Positions 41,157-49,795 of a stretch of 64,000 nucleotides of DNA are shown one piece after another (position 1 is the stretch's first letter; the number at the start of each line of letters is the position of its first letter). The notes below the pieces were generated by a model, which saw only the letters and a program-made list of their open reading frames with translations, made no database searches and was not told where the DNA came from. This stretch comes from Sphingomonadales bacterium Ga0077557. Lineage in GTDB: Bacteria > Pseudomonadota > Alphaproteobacteria > Sphingomonadales > Sphingomonadaceae. The translations under genes were made by a program, and so were the position numbers. The DNA is taken from contig LNFI01000032.1 in NCBI GenBank assembly GCA_001464615.1, positions 310,001-374,000 of the forward strand, written 5' to 3'.

Positions 41157-42431
41157 TCAACCGGTGAGCGTGAGCACGCCGATCACGGCCCCCACCATCA
41201 TCGTGGCCAGATTGCCCGCGAACCAGCTTTTGAAGCCCAGTGCCGCGAATTCGCCCCGTCGCGCCGGGCAAAGCGTCGACAGCGTCGATACCCCCAGCCC
41301 AATGCTCGCCAGATTGGCAAAACCGCACAGGGCATAGACGGTGATCAGTTGGCCACGCGGGCTGAACGCGTCCGCGCCGAGTGCCGCCATCTGCTGATAG
41401 GCGACATATTCGTTGAGGATCGCCTTGGTCCCCATCAGCGACCCCGCCGTCTGCGCATCGGCCCAGGGCACACCGAGCAGCCACATCAGCGGCGCGAAAA
41501 TCCATCCAAACAGGCGCTGCAGCGTCAACGGCGCGCCCCAGAGATCGGGCGCGAGGTCAAGGATATTGTCGGTCAATGCAACCAGCGCGAAGACAACGAT
41601 CAGCACCGCAATGATGGACAGGAACAGCTGCAACCCATCGAGCGTGCCCCGCACCAGCGCATCGACGCTGTTGTCGTATTTCAAATCCTCGTCCGATCGG
41701 TCGGCGGGGGTGGCTTCGTCGCCGGGGATCAGCAGGCGCGCGACCAGCAGCGTCGCCGGCAGCGAAATCAGCGATGCAGTGATGATATGGCCGAACGCAT
41801 TATCGACAACGAGCTTCAGCGTCTGGGCATAAAGGACCAGCACCACCCCCGATACGGTCGACATCCCCATCGCCATCACCGCGAAAATCTCTGCACGGCT
41901 CATATGAATCAGGTACGCCCGCACGATCAGCGGTGCTTCGACCACACCCAGGAAGACATTGCCGCCCGCGTTGAGCGCAACCGCGCCGCCAATCCCCAGC
42001 GTTCGTTCAAGCATCCAGCCCAGCCCTTGGGCGACCCGCTTCAAGATACCCCAATGCCAAAAAAGTGCCGCCAGCGCAGACGTGACGATCACCAGCGGCA
42101 AAATCTGGAACGCGATGATCAGCGGTGGTGGCGCGCCGGGCTTGACCGCAAAGGGCAGGTCACCCCCGGCGAGATAGCCGAACATATAGCGCGATCCTTT
42201 GTCGGTCGCCGTCTGCAACACCGACAGGCCCTCATTCGCCGCCGCCAGCGCCGCCCAGACCGGCGGTGCCTTGACCAGCACCAGCCCCAGCGCAAACTGC
42301 AACGCCACCGCGCCCGCGATCCAGCGCCAGCCGGGCAACGCCCCGCGCCGCTCGCTGACCGCCGCACATAAGGCGATGATGGCGATCAGACCGATCAGGC
42401 TGCGCAGATTGGGCAGTAATCCCCAATCCAT
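41157..42431 (-). CDS. nupC: CNT-family nucleoside transporter
   Basis: The 424-residue transporter shows the concentrative nucleoside transporter pattern: N-terminal hydrophobic hairpin, GGNVFLGVVEAPLIVRAYL, MAMGMSTVSGVVLVLYAQTL, GTKAILNEYVAYQQMA and VYALCGFANLASIGLGVSTL. It imports nucleosides with protons or sodium across the inner membrane. I chose the ATG at 42431, with GGAG eight bases before it. The TonB receptor gene upstream on the same strand ends 27 bases away, so they may be co-transcribed. Confidence 0.9.
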   Translation of the reverse strand: MDWGLLPNLRSLIGLIAIIALCAAVSERRGALPGWRWIAGAVALQFALGLVLVKAPPVWAALAAANEGLSVLQTATDKGSRYMFGYLAGGDLPFAVKPGAPPPLIIAFQILPLVIVTSALAALFWHWGILKRVAQGLGWMLERTLGIGGAVALNAGGNVFLGVVEAPLIVRAYLIHMSRAEIFAVMAMGMSTVSGVVLVLYAQTLKLVVDNAFGHIITASLISLPATLLVARLLIPGDEATPADRSDEDLKYDNSVDALVRGTLDGLQLFLSIIAVLIVVFALVALTDNILDLAPDLWGAPLTLQRLFGWIFAPLMWLLGVPWADAQTAGSLMGTKAILNEYVAYQQMAALGADAFSPRGQLITVYALCGFANLASIGLGVSTLSTLCPARRGEFAALGFKSWFAGNLATMMVGAVIGVLTLTG

Positions 42432-42458
42432 CAACGGGGCTCCATCAACGATCCGCCA

Positions 42459-45400
42459 TCAAAACGACCAACTCGCGCCGAACTGGAATTGGCGCGGCGG
42501 CCCGGCATTGCGCTGGACAAAGGGCACGCCGCCGCCGAACTGGACCTGGTTGGAGGTGGTCGCCGCGTTGGCGAAGCCCGACAGATTATTGGCGTTGAAG
42601 ACGTTGAAGATATCCGCCGACAGCGTCAGCCCCTTGTTCAGCAGCGGCACCTGATAGCGAAGCCCCAGATCGACCGTGCGCGACCAGCCGAGCCGACCTG
42701 AATTGCGGCCTTCGCCAGGCTGGCGATTGGCGTTGCCGACATATTGCTGGCCGAAGGAGAAACCGCTGCCATTCAAATCCTGCGTCCCGAAAATGCTCGC
42801 GTCAGGGACCAGATTGACCGGCTGGCCCGATTGAAACAAGCCCGTCGCGGTAAAGGTAAGGCCTTTAAGCGGATAGAGATAGGCAGTCGCCGAGATCACA
42901 TGGCTGCGATCATTGACCGAGGGACCATATTCGGCGGCGAAATCATTGCCGTTGGAGGCACGAAAGTTGATGTCGTCGGTGTCGTTCCTCAGCCGTGACA
43001 GCGTGTAGCTGACTCGCCCCGCGAACCAGTCGCTGCCCTTTTCCTTGATCAGCTGGACATTCAGCGCCTGATATTCGGACGTGCCGCCGGTTTCGGACAC
43101 GGTGATCTGCCGCGCCCCACCCGCAACCGGCAAGACCGGGCGGGTCGCATCGGCGGCGGCCTGCGATCGCACCAGCCCCAAACTTTGGGCAAGTGCGATC
43201 CGTGCGGCATTGGTCGGCGCCGCCCTTAGCGCAGCGATATTGGCGGGTGTCAGCGCGGCGGCATTGGGGGTGAAGGGCGCAGGTGCATTCAGGTCGCGCA
43301 ACCGGACGAGATTATAGGACCGGTTGTAGATCAGATCGATCTTGGCGGTGAGGTTTGTTGCCACTTCGCGCTGATAGCCGACCGACAATTGCAGGCTGTA
43401 GGGATTGTCATAGCCATTGGGGTTGCGGATGCGGATTTCGTCGCTGGATGTCGTTGCGCGCAAGCCCGCGACGCTCGCGGCGGGCGGGCAGGCAGCCACG
43501 GTGGTGCAGGCCGGGTTGACGGTCAGATTGCCGTCAAAAGTCGCCGCAGCGATATTGGTGTTGGCGGGCAGGATGCCGAGCGTCACCAGCCGATTGAGTT
43601 GCCCGACAAAAGCCGGGCTCGTTGTCGAACGCTGCAGCGCGTCGGAGATGATCGCATAGGGGATTTTATCGTAATAGAGCCCCACGCCGAAGCGGATCGC
43701 CGATTTGGCATCAGGCTGATAGTTCACCGCAAAACGCGGCGCGATATTGTTGAAATCACCGCCATTGCCGCCCTGTGCCGACAGCGAATCATAATCCCAG
43801 CGCAGGCCGAGCGTCGCGGTCAGATTGGGCCGAAGCTGCCATTCATCCTCGACATAAGCGTTCACCTGGCTCTGCCCGGTGCCAAAGGTCGCGGGGCGGA
43901 TTTCGACGCCGTAATTGGCGACAACCGGGTTGAGCGACAGGATATCCTGGGCGCCCAGGGCAAGCCCGCGCGGGCGCAGCGCATTGAGCTGCGCCTGGGT
44001 CAGCTGCACGGTGAAATTGCCATCCGGATTGCCGCCGCCTGCCAGCGCGAAATCGCTGTGCAGGAACTCGCCGCCGATCTTGAGCCGGTGATCGCCGAGA
44101 TCGAGGGTGAATTTATGTTGGGTCTGGTATGTATTCTCGGTCTCTACAAAGACAAAGCCCGGGTCGCCGACGACCGCGACAGTCAGGCCGGTCGGCCCGA
44201 GTGCGGCGACCTGCGGCCCGCCCGCGCGGGCGCGCGCGAAATCCCAATTGAAGCGGCTGAACTGGAAGCTGCCCTGATAGGTCAGCCGGTCGCCGTTATA
44301 AACCGCAGTGAGCGCCGCGAGCGTCGATCTGCGCTCCTCGACTGATCCCGCCGAGGGGAAGCTGACGCTGCCGCCGCCCAGGCTGCCGCCGGGCCGCTCG
44401 ACCGCGACATCGCCGTAATTGAAGCGCGCGCTGAGCGACCAGTCGTCGGTCAGCTGGTGATCGATCCGGATCGAACCGAGATAAATTTGGTTGGTGCCGC
44501 GCACCGCGCCGATGATCCCCAGCGCCGGGGAATCGACGACATTGTCGTTGACGTCGCGGGTATATTCCAGCGACGCCGCAAAAAAGGTGCGGTCCTTGGC
44601 GATGGGGCCGCTGATCGAACCACCGCCCTGAATGCGGCTGAAACTGTCGCCAACCGGATTGCCTGACAGGTCGCGGCGCGGAAAGGGGGAGGCGCTGTCA
44701 ACCGGGCGACCGGGGCGATAAAGCACATAGCCCTCGCCCTTTAATTCATTGCCGCCACCTCTAGAGGTGATGTTGACAATGCCATTGGCGGTACGCCCGA
44801 ATTCGGCCGAGAAATTGTTGCTGAGTACTGTCACGTCAGCCGCTGCGCTGAGCGGTGTTGGGAATTTTTGTCCGCCCAGGAAATTCTCATTATTGTCGAG
44901 GCCGTCGATGAGATAGTTGGTAAACAGGCCATTGGCGCCGTTAATCGAGACCGTTGGCGCTTCGTTGAAGAAGCCAGTTGATGGTACGACATTGGGCAGC
45001 CGGATCAGCGCGGAGACGACATCGCGCCCCTCAATCGGCAAATCACGCAGCTCGCGGGCCGACAGCGTGCCGGAGACTTCGGCATTGACGGTGTTGACCC
45101 CGGAGGTCGCGCGCGCACCGGTGACGACGATGGCGTCCTGCGTGTCGGCGCGGCGCAAGGTCACTGATTGGGTGAAGTTCGACCGCAGCGACAAGGGCAC
45201 CGACCCCGTTGCGGGATCGGCATCGGTCAGCCTGACGCTATAGCTGCCGACCGTCGACAAACCGTCCAGCAGCAACTGGCCCTGCGCATCGGTTTTCAGC
45301 GTCCGTTCGAAGCCGATTGCCGGGTTCGTGACGACCACTTCGGCATTGGCGGCAGGCGCACCGGTTGCCTCGTCCACCACGGTGACTTTCAGCCCGGCCA

Positions 45401-45479
45401 GCTGCGCCATTGCCGGGCTTGCCACCACGACAGCCGCGACCATTGCCGCGCCCGCCAAAAACCCCCGATATCGCTTCAT
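42459..45479 (-). CDS. Oar-like TonB-dependent outer-membrane receptor
   Basis: The protein has 1006 residues: a signal peptide (MKRYRGFLAGAAMVAAVVVA), an N-terminal carboxypeptidase-regulatory-like domain (LKVTVVDEATGAPAANAEVVV), a plug (VVTGARATSGVNTVNAEVSG, YLIDGLDNNENF, EFGRTANGIVNITSRGG) and a long beta-barrel ending in Phe (FQFGASWSF). This is the Oar/CarO-type receptor widespread in sphingomonads. Its ligand is unknown. The adjacent nucleoside transporter suggests, weakly, nucleoside or nucleic-acid breakdown products. I considered a lasso peptide uptake role, but the gene is 4 kb beyond the island. Confidence 0.88.
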   Translation of the reverse strand: MKRYRGFLAGAAMVAAVVVASPAMAQLAGLKVTVVDEATGAPAANAEVVVTNPAIGFERTLKTDAQGQLLLDGLSTVGSYSVRLTDADPATGSVPLSLRSNFTQSVTLRRADTQDAIVVTGARATSGVNTVNAEVSGTLSARELRDLPIEGRDVVSALIRLPNVVPSTGFFNEAPTVSINGANGLFTNYLIDGLDNNENFLGGQKFPTPLSAAADVTVLSNNFSAEFGRTANGIVNITSRGGGNELKGEGYVLYRPGRPVDSASPFPRRDLSGNPVGDSFSRIQGGGSISGPIAKDRTFFAASLEYTRDVNDNVVDSPALGIIGAVRGTNQIYLGSIRIDHQLTDDWSLSARFNYGDVAVERPGGSLGGGSVSFPSAGSVEERRSTLAALTAVYNGDRLTYQGSFQFSRFNWDFARARAGGPQVAALGPTGLTVAVVGDPGFVFVETENTYQTQHKFTLDLGDHRLKIGGEFLHSDFALAGGGNPDGNFTVQLTQAQLNALRPRGLALGAQDILSLNPVVANYGVEIRPATFGTGQSQVNAYVEDEWQLRPNLTATLGLRWDYDSLSAQGGNGGDFNNIAPRFAVNYQPDAKSAIRFGVGLYYDKIPYAIISDALQRSTTSPAFVGQLNRLVTLGILPANTNIAAATFDGNLTVNPACTTVAACPPAASVAGLRATTSSDEIRIRNPNGYDNPYSLQLSVGYQREVATNLTAKIDLIYNRSYNLVRLRDLNAPAPFTPNAAALTPANIAALRAAPTNAARIALAQSLGLVRSQAAADATRPVLPVAGGARQITVSETGGTSEYQALNVQLIKEKGSDWFAGRVSYTLSRLRNDTDDINFRASNGNDFAAEYGPSVNDRSHVISATAYLYPLKGLTFTATGLFQSGQPVNLVPDASIFGTQDLNGSGFSFGQQYVGNANRQPGEGRNSGRLGWSRTVDLGLRYQVPLLNKGLTLSADIFNVFNANNLSGFANAATTSNQVQFGGGVPFVQRNAGPPRQFQFGASWSF

Positions 45480-45517
45480 CACTTACCCCCATTACGTCAA
45501 TTATGGTCGTTGTTACC

Positions 45518-46927
45518 CTAACCGAACCAGCGCAAGAAGCGCACCAGCGTCCGCGTTCGGTCGCTGAACAGGCTGGCGGTATAGGCCGAACTCGCCAGCC
45601 TTTTGTTGATTTCGGCATAGCTTGGGTAGGGCGCGATGATGCCGGTCAACTGGCGCAGCCCCAGCTTGGCGGTAATCATCAGCGTCCAGGTCTGGATCAG
45701 CTCGCCCGCATTCGGCCCGACGATCGACGCGCCAGCCACCTTGCCCTTGACCAGCACGACCTTGGCCATGCCTTCGGTGCGCTTTTCAGCCTGTGCCCGG
45801 TCATTCTCATCGAAGCGCCAGTGCAGAACGCGGACGTCATCGCCATGCGCTGCCCGCGCCGCTGCCTCAGTCAGCCCGACCTGCGCGAGTTCGGGATCGG
45901 TAAAGGTCACCCAGGGCAAAGCCGCATAATCAACCTTGGCGGGGATGCGGAACAGCGCGTTTTGGATGACGATTCCGGCTTCATAACCGGCAGTGTGCGT
46001 GAATTGCGGGCCTTCGCGGCAATCGCCGATCGCGAAGATGCGCTTATTGCTCGTCCGCCGACGCGGATCGACGACGATGCCCTTGTTGGAATAGGTGACG
46101 CCCGCTTTGTCCAGGCCAAGCCCCTCAACCGTCGGCGTGCGGCCGGCAGCGACCAGCAGATGCGATCCTGCGATCACCTGCCCGTCGCCGAGCATGAGCC
46201 GGACCTTGCCGCCGTCGTGCGCGACAGCGTTGATTGAGGCCTGTTCGATGATGGCGATGCCTTCATTCGTCAGTGTTTGCCGGACGATCTCAACCAGTTC
46301 GGCATCGTCGCGGGGCAATATCGATCCGCGATCGACAATCGTCACCGCAGAGCCAAGCCGCCGATGCGCCTGCGCCATCTCACAGCCAATCGCGCCGCCG
46401 CCGATGATGATCAGATGTTCTGGCTGATCGCGTAGGGGAAAGATTGTTTCGTTGGTCAGATATGGCCCGTCCGCCAGGCCCGAAATCGGCGGCACGCCCG
46501 CCCGGCTGCCGGTCGCAATCACGAAGCGGCGCGCGCGGATGCGGCGGCCACCCGCCTCAACCGTCTTGCGATCGATGAATTTGCCGCCTGCGCGGATGAC
46601 GGTGCAGCCCAGCCCTTCAAACCGTTCCTGGCTATCGACTGGGGCGATCGTGGCAATGACGCCCGCGACATGATCCTTCACCGCGCCGAAATCGACGCGG
46701 GGCGGATCATACGCAACGCCGAACTTCGCCGCCGCCGCGCCCGCATGCGCGGCCTTGCCCGCCGCCAGCAGCGCCTTTGACGGCACGCAGCCGCTGTTGA
46801 GGCAATCGCCGCCCATTTCGTGCGGTTCGAGCAGCGCGACTTTCATGCCCAGTTGCGCCGCCCCCGCCGCGACCGAGAGACCACCAGAGCCCGCGCCCAA
46901 AATACACAGGTCGAATTTCTCGATCAT
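45518..46927 (-). CDS. FAD-dependent pyridine nucleotide-disulfide oxidoreductase (MerA/Lpd-like)
   Basis: The 469-residue flavoprotein has the FAD motif ILGAGSGGLSVAAGAAQLG, the redox-active GGDCLNSGCVPSKALL, the second nucleotide motif IIIGGGAIGCEMA and RIFAIGDCREGPQFTH. The C-terminal dimerisation domain lacks the terminal Cys pair of mercuric reductase and ends TLVRFLRWFG. There is also no N-terminal HMA domain. It is therefore a MerA-like or dihydrolipoyl-dehydrogenase-like enzyme of unknown substrate. Its start overlaps the TVP38 stop (ATGA); the pairing of these two families is common in proteobacteria. Confidence 0.88.
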   Translation of the reverse strand: MIEKFDLCILGAGSGGLSVAAGAAQLGMKVALLEPHEMGGDCLNSGCVPSKALLAAGKAAHAGAAAAKFGVAYDPPRVDFGAVKDHVAGVIATIAPVDSQERFEGLGCTVIRAGGKFIDRKTVEAGGRRIRARRFVIATGSRAGVPPISGLADGPYLTNETIFPLRDQPEHLIIIGGGAIGCEMAQAHRRLGSAVTIVDRGSILPRDDAELVEIVRQTLTNEGIAIIEQASINAVAHDGGKVRLMLGDGQVIAGSHLLVAAGRTPTVEGLGLDKAGVTYSNKGIVVDPRRRTSNKRIFAIGDCREGPQFTHTAGYEAGIVIQNALFRIPAKVDYAALPWVTFTDPELAQVGLTEAAARAAHGDDVRVLHWRFDENDRAQAEKRTEGMAKVVLVKGKVAGASIVGPNAGELIQTWTLMITAKLGLRQLTGIIAPYPSYAEINKRLASSAYTASLFSDRTRTLVRFLRWFG

Positions 46928-47622
46928 GCGACCGGCTCCTTACGGAATTTTTTGTAGATTATGGGGATCAGCGACAGCGCGGCGAGCCCCAGGATCGGTC
47001 CGATCACCTCGGGTTTGAGCAGCGCGCCCTTCAGGTTCAGCTCCTGCCCGGCCGCCAGCACAGCACCCGCGCCCGCGCCGATTGAGGCATAGACAAAGGT
47101 ACCGGGAATGATGCCAATCGCGGTCGCCAGCACATAATCGCGCAGCTTCACGCCGAACAAGGAGGGGACGATATTGACCAGCCAGAACGGCGCAACGGGC
47201 AACAGCCGCAACAGCATCAGATAGCTGAACGCGTTTTTCTCAAACCCGTCGGCGAGCTTCTCGCCCCAATTGCCGATCCGCTTGCGCAGCGCGTCGCCCG
47301 AGGCATTGCGCGCGATCAGGAAAACAATCGTCGCCCCCAATGTCGCGCCGATCACCACCAGGCTGCCGCCCACGACGGTGCCGAAAAACAGCCCCGCCGC
47401 AATCGTCAGCAAGCTTGCACCGGGAAAGGAGATTGCGACCAAAGCGGCATAGATACCAACCAGCGCCAGCGCCGACCCAATCGGATTGCGCGCCACGAAA
47501 TCGACGAGGAATTGCCGATTATCGCGCAGCGCGTCGAGCGTGACATAATGCTGCCCGCCCGCTGCAAAAAACGCGACGGCAATCACCACCAGGATGATCA
47601 ACGGCCCAAATCGCTTTAGCAT
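46924..47622 (-). CDS. TVP38/TMEM64-family membrane protein
   Basis: The 232-residue protein has about six helices and the family segments FPGASLLTIAAGLFFGTVVG, LRLLPVAPFWLVNIVPSLFG and YVLATAIGIIPGTFVYASIG. It is related to DedA/VTT proteins, which scramble or transport lipids. The downstream flavoprotein gene overlaps its stop by four bases, so the two are made together, perhaps as a redox-membrane pair. Function in bacteria is not established. Confidence 0.88.
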   Translation of the reverse strand: MLKRFGPLIILVVIAVAFFAAGGQHYVTLDALRDNRQFLVDFVARNPIGSALALVGIYAALVAISFPGASLLTIAAGLFFGTVVGGSLVVIGATLGATIVFLIARNASGDALRKRIGNWGEKLADGFEKNAFSYLMLLRLLPVAPFWLVNIVPSLFGVKLRDYVLATAIGIIPGTFVYASIGAGAGAVLAAGQELNLKGALLKPEVIGPILGLAALSLIPIIYKKFRKEPVA

Positions 47623-47651
47623 ATCAACATGTCCCTTGTGCCGTGCCGCCC

Positions 47652-48467
47652 TTATCGAGCTTCGTTGATCGCCCAGTCATAGTCATAGCCGTCGATCGTC
47701 GTGCGGCCAGCCAGCAACTTGCCGGTTTGCGGATCAGCGAAGCGGCGCGCAAAGGCAAGCACGCCCTTTGGCCCACCAAAATCGACGCCATACCAATCAA
47801 AGATCTGCGACGCGATCAGCCGCGTTCCCGTCAGCCGAAAGCCGCGCGGATCATTGATATAGCTGCGCGCCGCTGCATCCAATTCGGCGTCAAGACTGGC
47901 GGCTTCATAGGGGTGGAGCACCAGATTGGGGCAGCCGACCGAGGCACAGTTGATCGCGAAATGGGTGCGCGGGTCCTTGAAGATCGGCCGCAAAATGCCG
48001 TGTTCAATCTCGTTCAGGCTCAGCTTCATGCCCTTTACCGTGACGACCTTGCGGTCCCAGGGGCCAGTCGGGAACAGGCCATCCTTGATGTTGAGGATCG
48101 ATTTGGTCGGATAGGAACCCAGCACCACCTCAACCGTCGCGGCATTGTACAGGTTGATCCAATAGGCATGTTGCTGCACCCGCGACAGCCGATCGACATC
48201 GACCGCTTCAAACGCGTTGACCGTTGCCGACAGCGACGCCTTGTCCGCTGCGGAGACGCGGCCATAGGCAACCACCGTCCGCCCGCTGGCCAGCCGCCCG
48301 CCATAGGTTTTCAAAAAAGCACCCCAGCCGCGATAATCCACCGCTTGCCCCGCGCCGCTTTTCTGCCAGCGCGCAATCAGTTGCGGCTTGGGCGCCGCAT
48401 CAGCAGCGGGTGCCGCCGCCAGCATCATCGCGGCAAAGCCGGTAAGCGCCAGTTTGATCGTCTTCAT
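47652..48467 (-). CDS. DUF547 secreted protein
   Basis: The 271-residue protein has a signal peptide (MKTIKLALTGFAAMMLAAAP, cleavage near ADAAP) and the DUF547 domain: QQHAYWINLYNAATVEVVLG, LSLNEIEHGILRP and HFAINCASVGCPNL. DUF547 is predicted to have a papain-like fold with Cys, His and Asn conserved, so a protease or transglutaminase role has been proposed. Those residues are present. It ends 29 bases before the TVP38 start on the same strand, so it may lead that operon. Confidence 0.87.
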   Translation of the reverse strand: MKTIKLALTGFAAMMLAAAPAADAAPKPQLIARWQKSGAGQAVDYRGWGAFLKTYGGRLASGRTVVAYGRVSAADKASLSATVNAFEAVDVDRLSRVQQHAYWINLYNAATVEVVLGSYPTKSILNIKDGLFPTGPWDRKVVTVKGMKLSLNEIEHGILRPIFKDPRTHFAINCASVGCPNLVLHPYEAASLDAELDAAARSYINDPRGFRLTGTRLIASQIFDWYGVDFGGPKGVLAFARRFADPQTGKLLAGRTTIDGYDYDWAINEAR

Positions 48468-48768
48468 GCGGGTTCATCCTTTGCAATGGTGTGGGCCAGA
48501 GACTGGCGGCTGGAAACTGGGGGCCGGAAACTGGGGGCAGGAACGGGGATCGATGCACTTTGGATTTACCGGCGCTTGGGTATTTGGAGCGTCGCTGGAG
48601 CATAAAGCCCTGACTCACGATCTTCAGATACCCCAGCGTCGGCAGCTTGTGGGCGCTTTGCTGTGCCCCATGCGCTCATAGTCGTGACCCCTATTCGCGC
48701 CAGGGGCGTGATGCGTTACGGCCAAGCCCGATCTAGACGAAAGACGTCCTGCCGGGTGAGTGATCCAG
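48468..48768. other. Divergent intergenic region with a short tandem repeat
   Basis: These 301 bases separate two divergent genes. A 15-base unit (CTGGAAACTGGGGGC type) is repeated twice at about 48508-48538. The rest is unremarkable unique sequence. Promoters for both genes should be here, but no strong hexamer pair is visible. Confidence 0.5.
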
Positions 48769-49740
48769 ATGCCAGCGAATAAGCCGATCATGCCGCCATC
48801 CCCGCGCCGCCCCTCGGCCGTGCTGCTCGCCGCCCCGCTGCTCGCCAGCCTGTTGCTCGCTGCCTGCACGGCCAGCCCCGATCAGCCGCCCGCCCGCGCC
48901 TGCCCACCGCTCAGCGGCCCGGCGATGGTCACGCTGCCCGCGGGTGATTTCATCATGGGCGCTGATCCCCAATATCCTGAAGAAGGCCCGCCGCGCCGCG
49001 TGCATGTTGATGCTTTTCGCATCGATACGCATGAGCTGACCAATGCCGATTTCGCGCGCTTCGTGGCGGCAACCGGCTATCGCACCATCGCAGAGCGCAC
49101 GCCGCCGCCGCTGCCCGGTGCCCCGCCGGAGATGCGCCAGCCCGGATCAGCGGTGTTCACCGTGCCCGATGCGGGTGATCCGCGCTGGTGGCGCTGGGTG
49201 CCCGGCGCGCAGTGGCGGCACCCCGCTGGCCCGGCGGACTCGATCACCGGGCGGGACCGCGATCCCGTCGTGCAGATCGCTTATGAAGACGCGCAGGCCT
49301 ATGCGCGCTGGGCGGGCAAGGCATTGCCGAGCGAAGCGCAATGGGAATATGCCGCCCGCGCCGGCCAGCCCGCGCAATCTGCCCTGCCCGAACCGATCGA
49401 CAGCGGCGGCACCCCTCAGGCCAATTATTATCAGGGCGTCTTCCCGCGCCGCGACCTGGGGCTGGACGGCTTCACTGCCCGCGCGCCGGTGGGGTGCTTC
49501 AAGCCCAATAGGTTCGGGCTGTACGACATGATCGGCAATGTCTGGGAATGGACGAGCGAGCCCGCCGGTGCGGGGGCTGGTAGCAGCGGCGGAAGCCATG
49601 TCATCAAGGGCGGTTCCTATCTCTGCGCTGGCAATTACTGCGCCCGCTATCGCCCCTCGGCGCGGCAATTCCAGGAAGGCGGGCTGGGCGCAAACCATGT
49701 CGGCGTGCGGCTGGTGAGCAAGGTCGGGGCGGGGGGATAG
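48769..49740 (+). CDS. Formylglycine-generating-enzyme-like lipoprotein
   Basis: The 323-residue product starts with a lipoprotein signal (AAPLLASLLLAAC, lipobox LLAAC). The FGE-sulfatase (SUMF1) domain follows: VTLPAGDFIMGADPQYPEEG, RIDTHELTNADFARFVAATG, PSEAQWEYAARAG, NVWEWTSEP and GGSYLCAGNYCARYRPSAR. The last segment contains both Cys that bind copper in true formylglycine-generating enzymes. Most bacterial SUMF1 proteins lack them, so catalytic activity is plausible. No sulfatase gene lies nearby. A GTG at 48760 and an ATG at 48790 are alternative starts. Confidence 0.85.
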   Translation: MPANKPIMPPSPRRPSAVLLAAPLLASLLLAACTASPDQPPARACPPLSGPAMVTLPAGDFIMGADPQYPEEGPPRRVHVDAFRIDTHELTNADFARFVAATGYRTIAERTPPPLPGAPPEMRQPGSAVFTVPDAGDPRWWRWVPGAQWRHPAGPADSITGRDRDPVVQIAYEDAQAYARWAGKALPSEAQWEYAARAGQPAQSALPEPIDSGGTPQANYYQGVFPRRDLGLDGFTARAPVGCFKPNRFGLYDMIGNVWEWTSEPAGAGAGSSGGSHVIKGGSYLCAGNYCARYRPSARQFQEGGLGANHVGVRLVSKVGAGG

Positions 49741-49795
49741 CGGGCACCAGCCATCCGCCCACAGGTGATGGACTATCCCGCCCCGCGCGGGCATC

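Noticed and set aside
41349..42371. 340-codon open frame antisense to the nucleoside transporter
   Set aside because: The translation is dominated by Arg, Gln and His, typical of an antisense shadow, and the transporter on the other strand has clear family motifs.
42459..45479. TonB receptor as the uptake receptor of the lasso peptide
   Set aside because: It is an Oar-type receptor separated from the island by four unrelated genes and is paired with a nucleoside transporter. No S9 lasso isopeptidase gene is present.
48508..48538. Short tandem repeat as a regulatory element
   Set aside because: Only two imperfect 15-base units are present, with no symmetry or promoter context. It looks like replication slippage.
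48769..49740. Functional link between the formylglycine-generating enzyme and the sulfotransferases
   Set aside because: It is ten kilobases away, periplasmic, and acts on sulfatases or other Cys proteins. The shared word 'sulfate' is not evidence.
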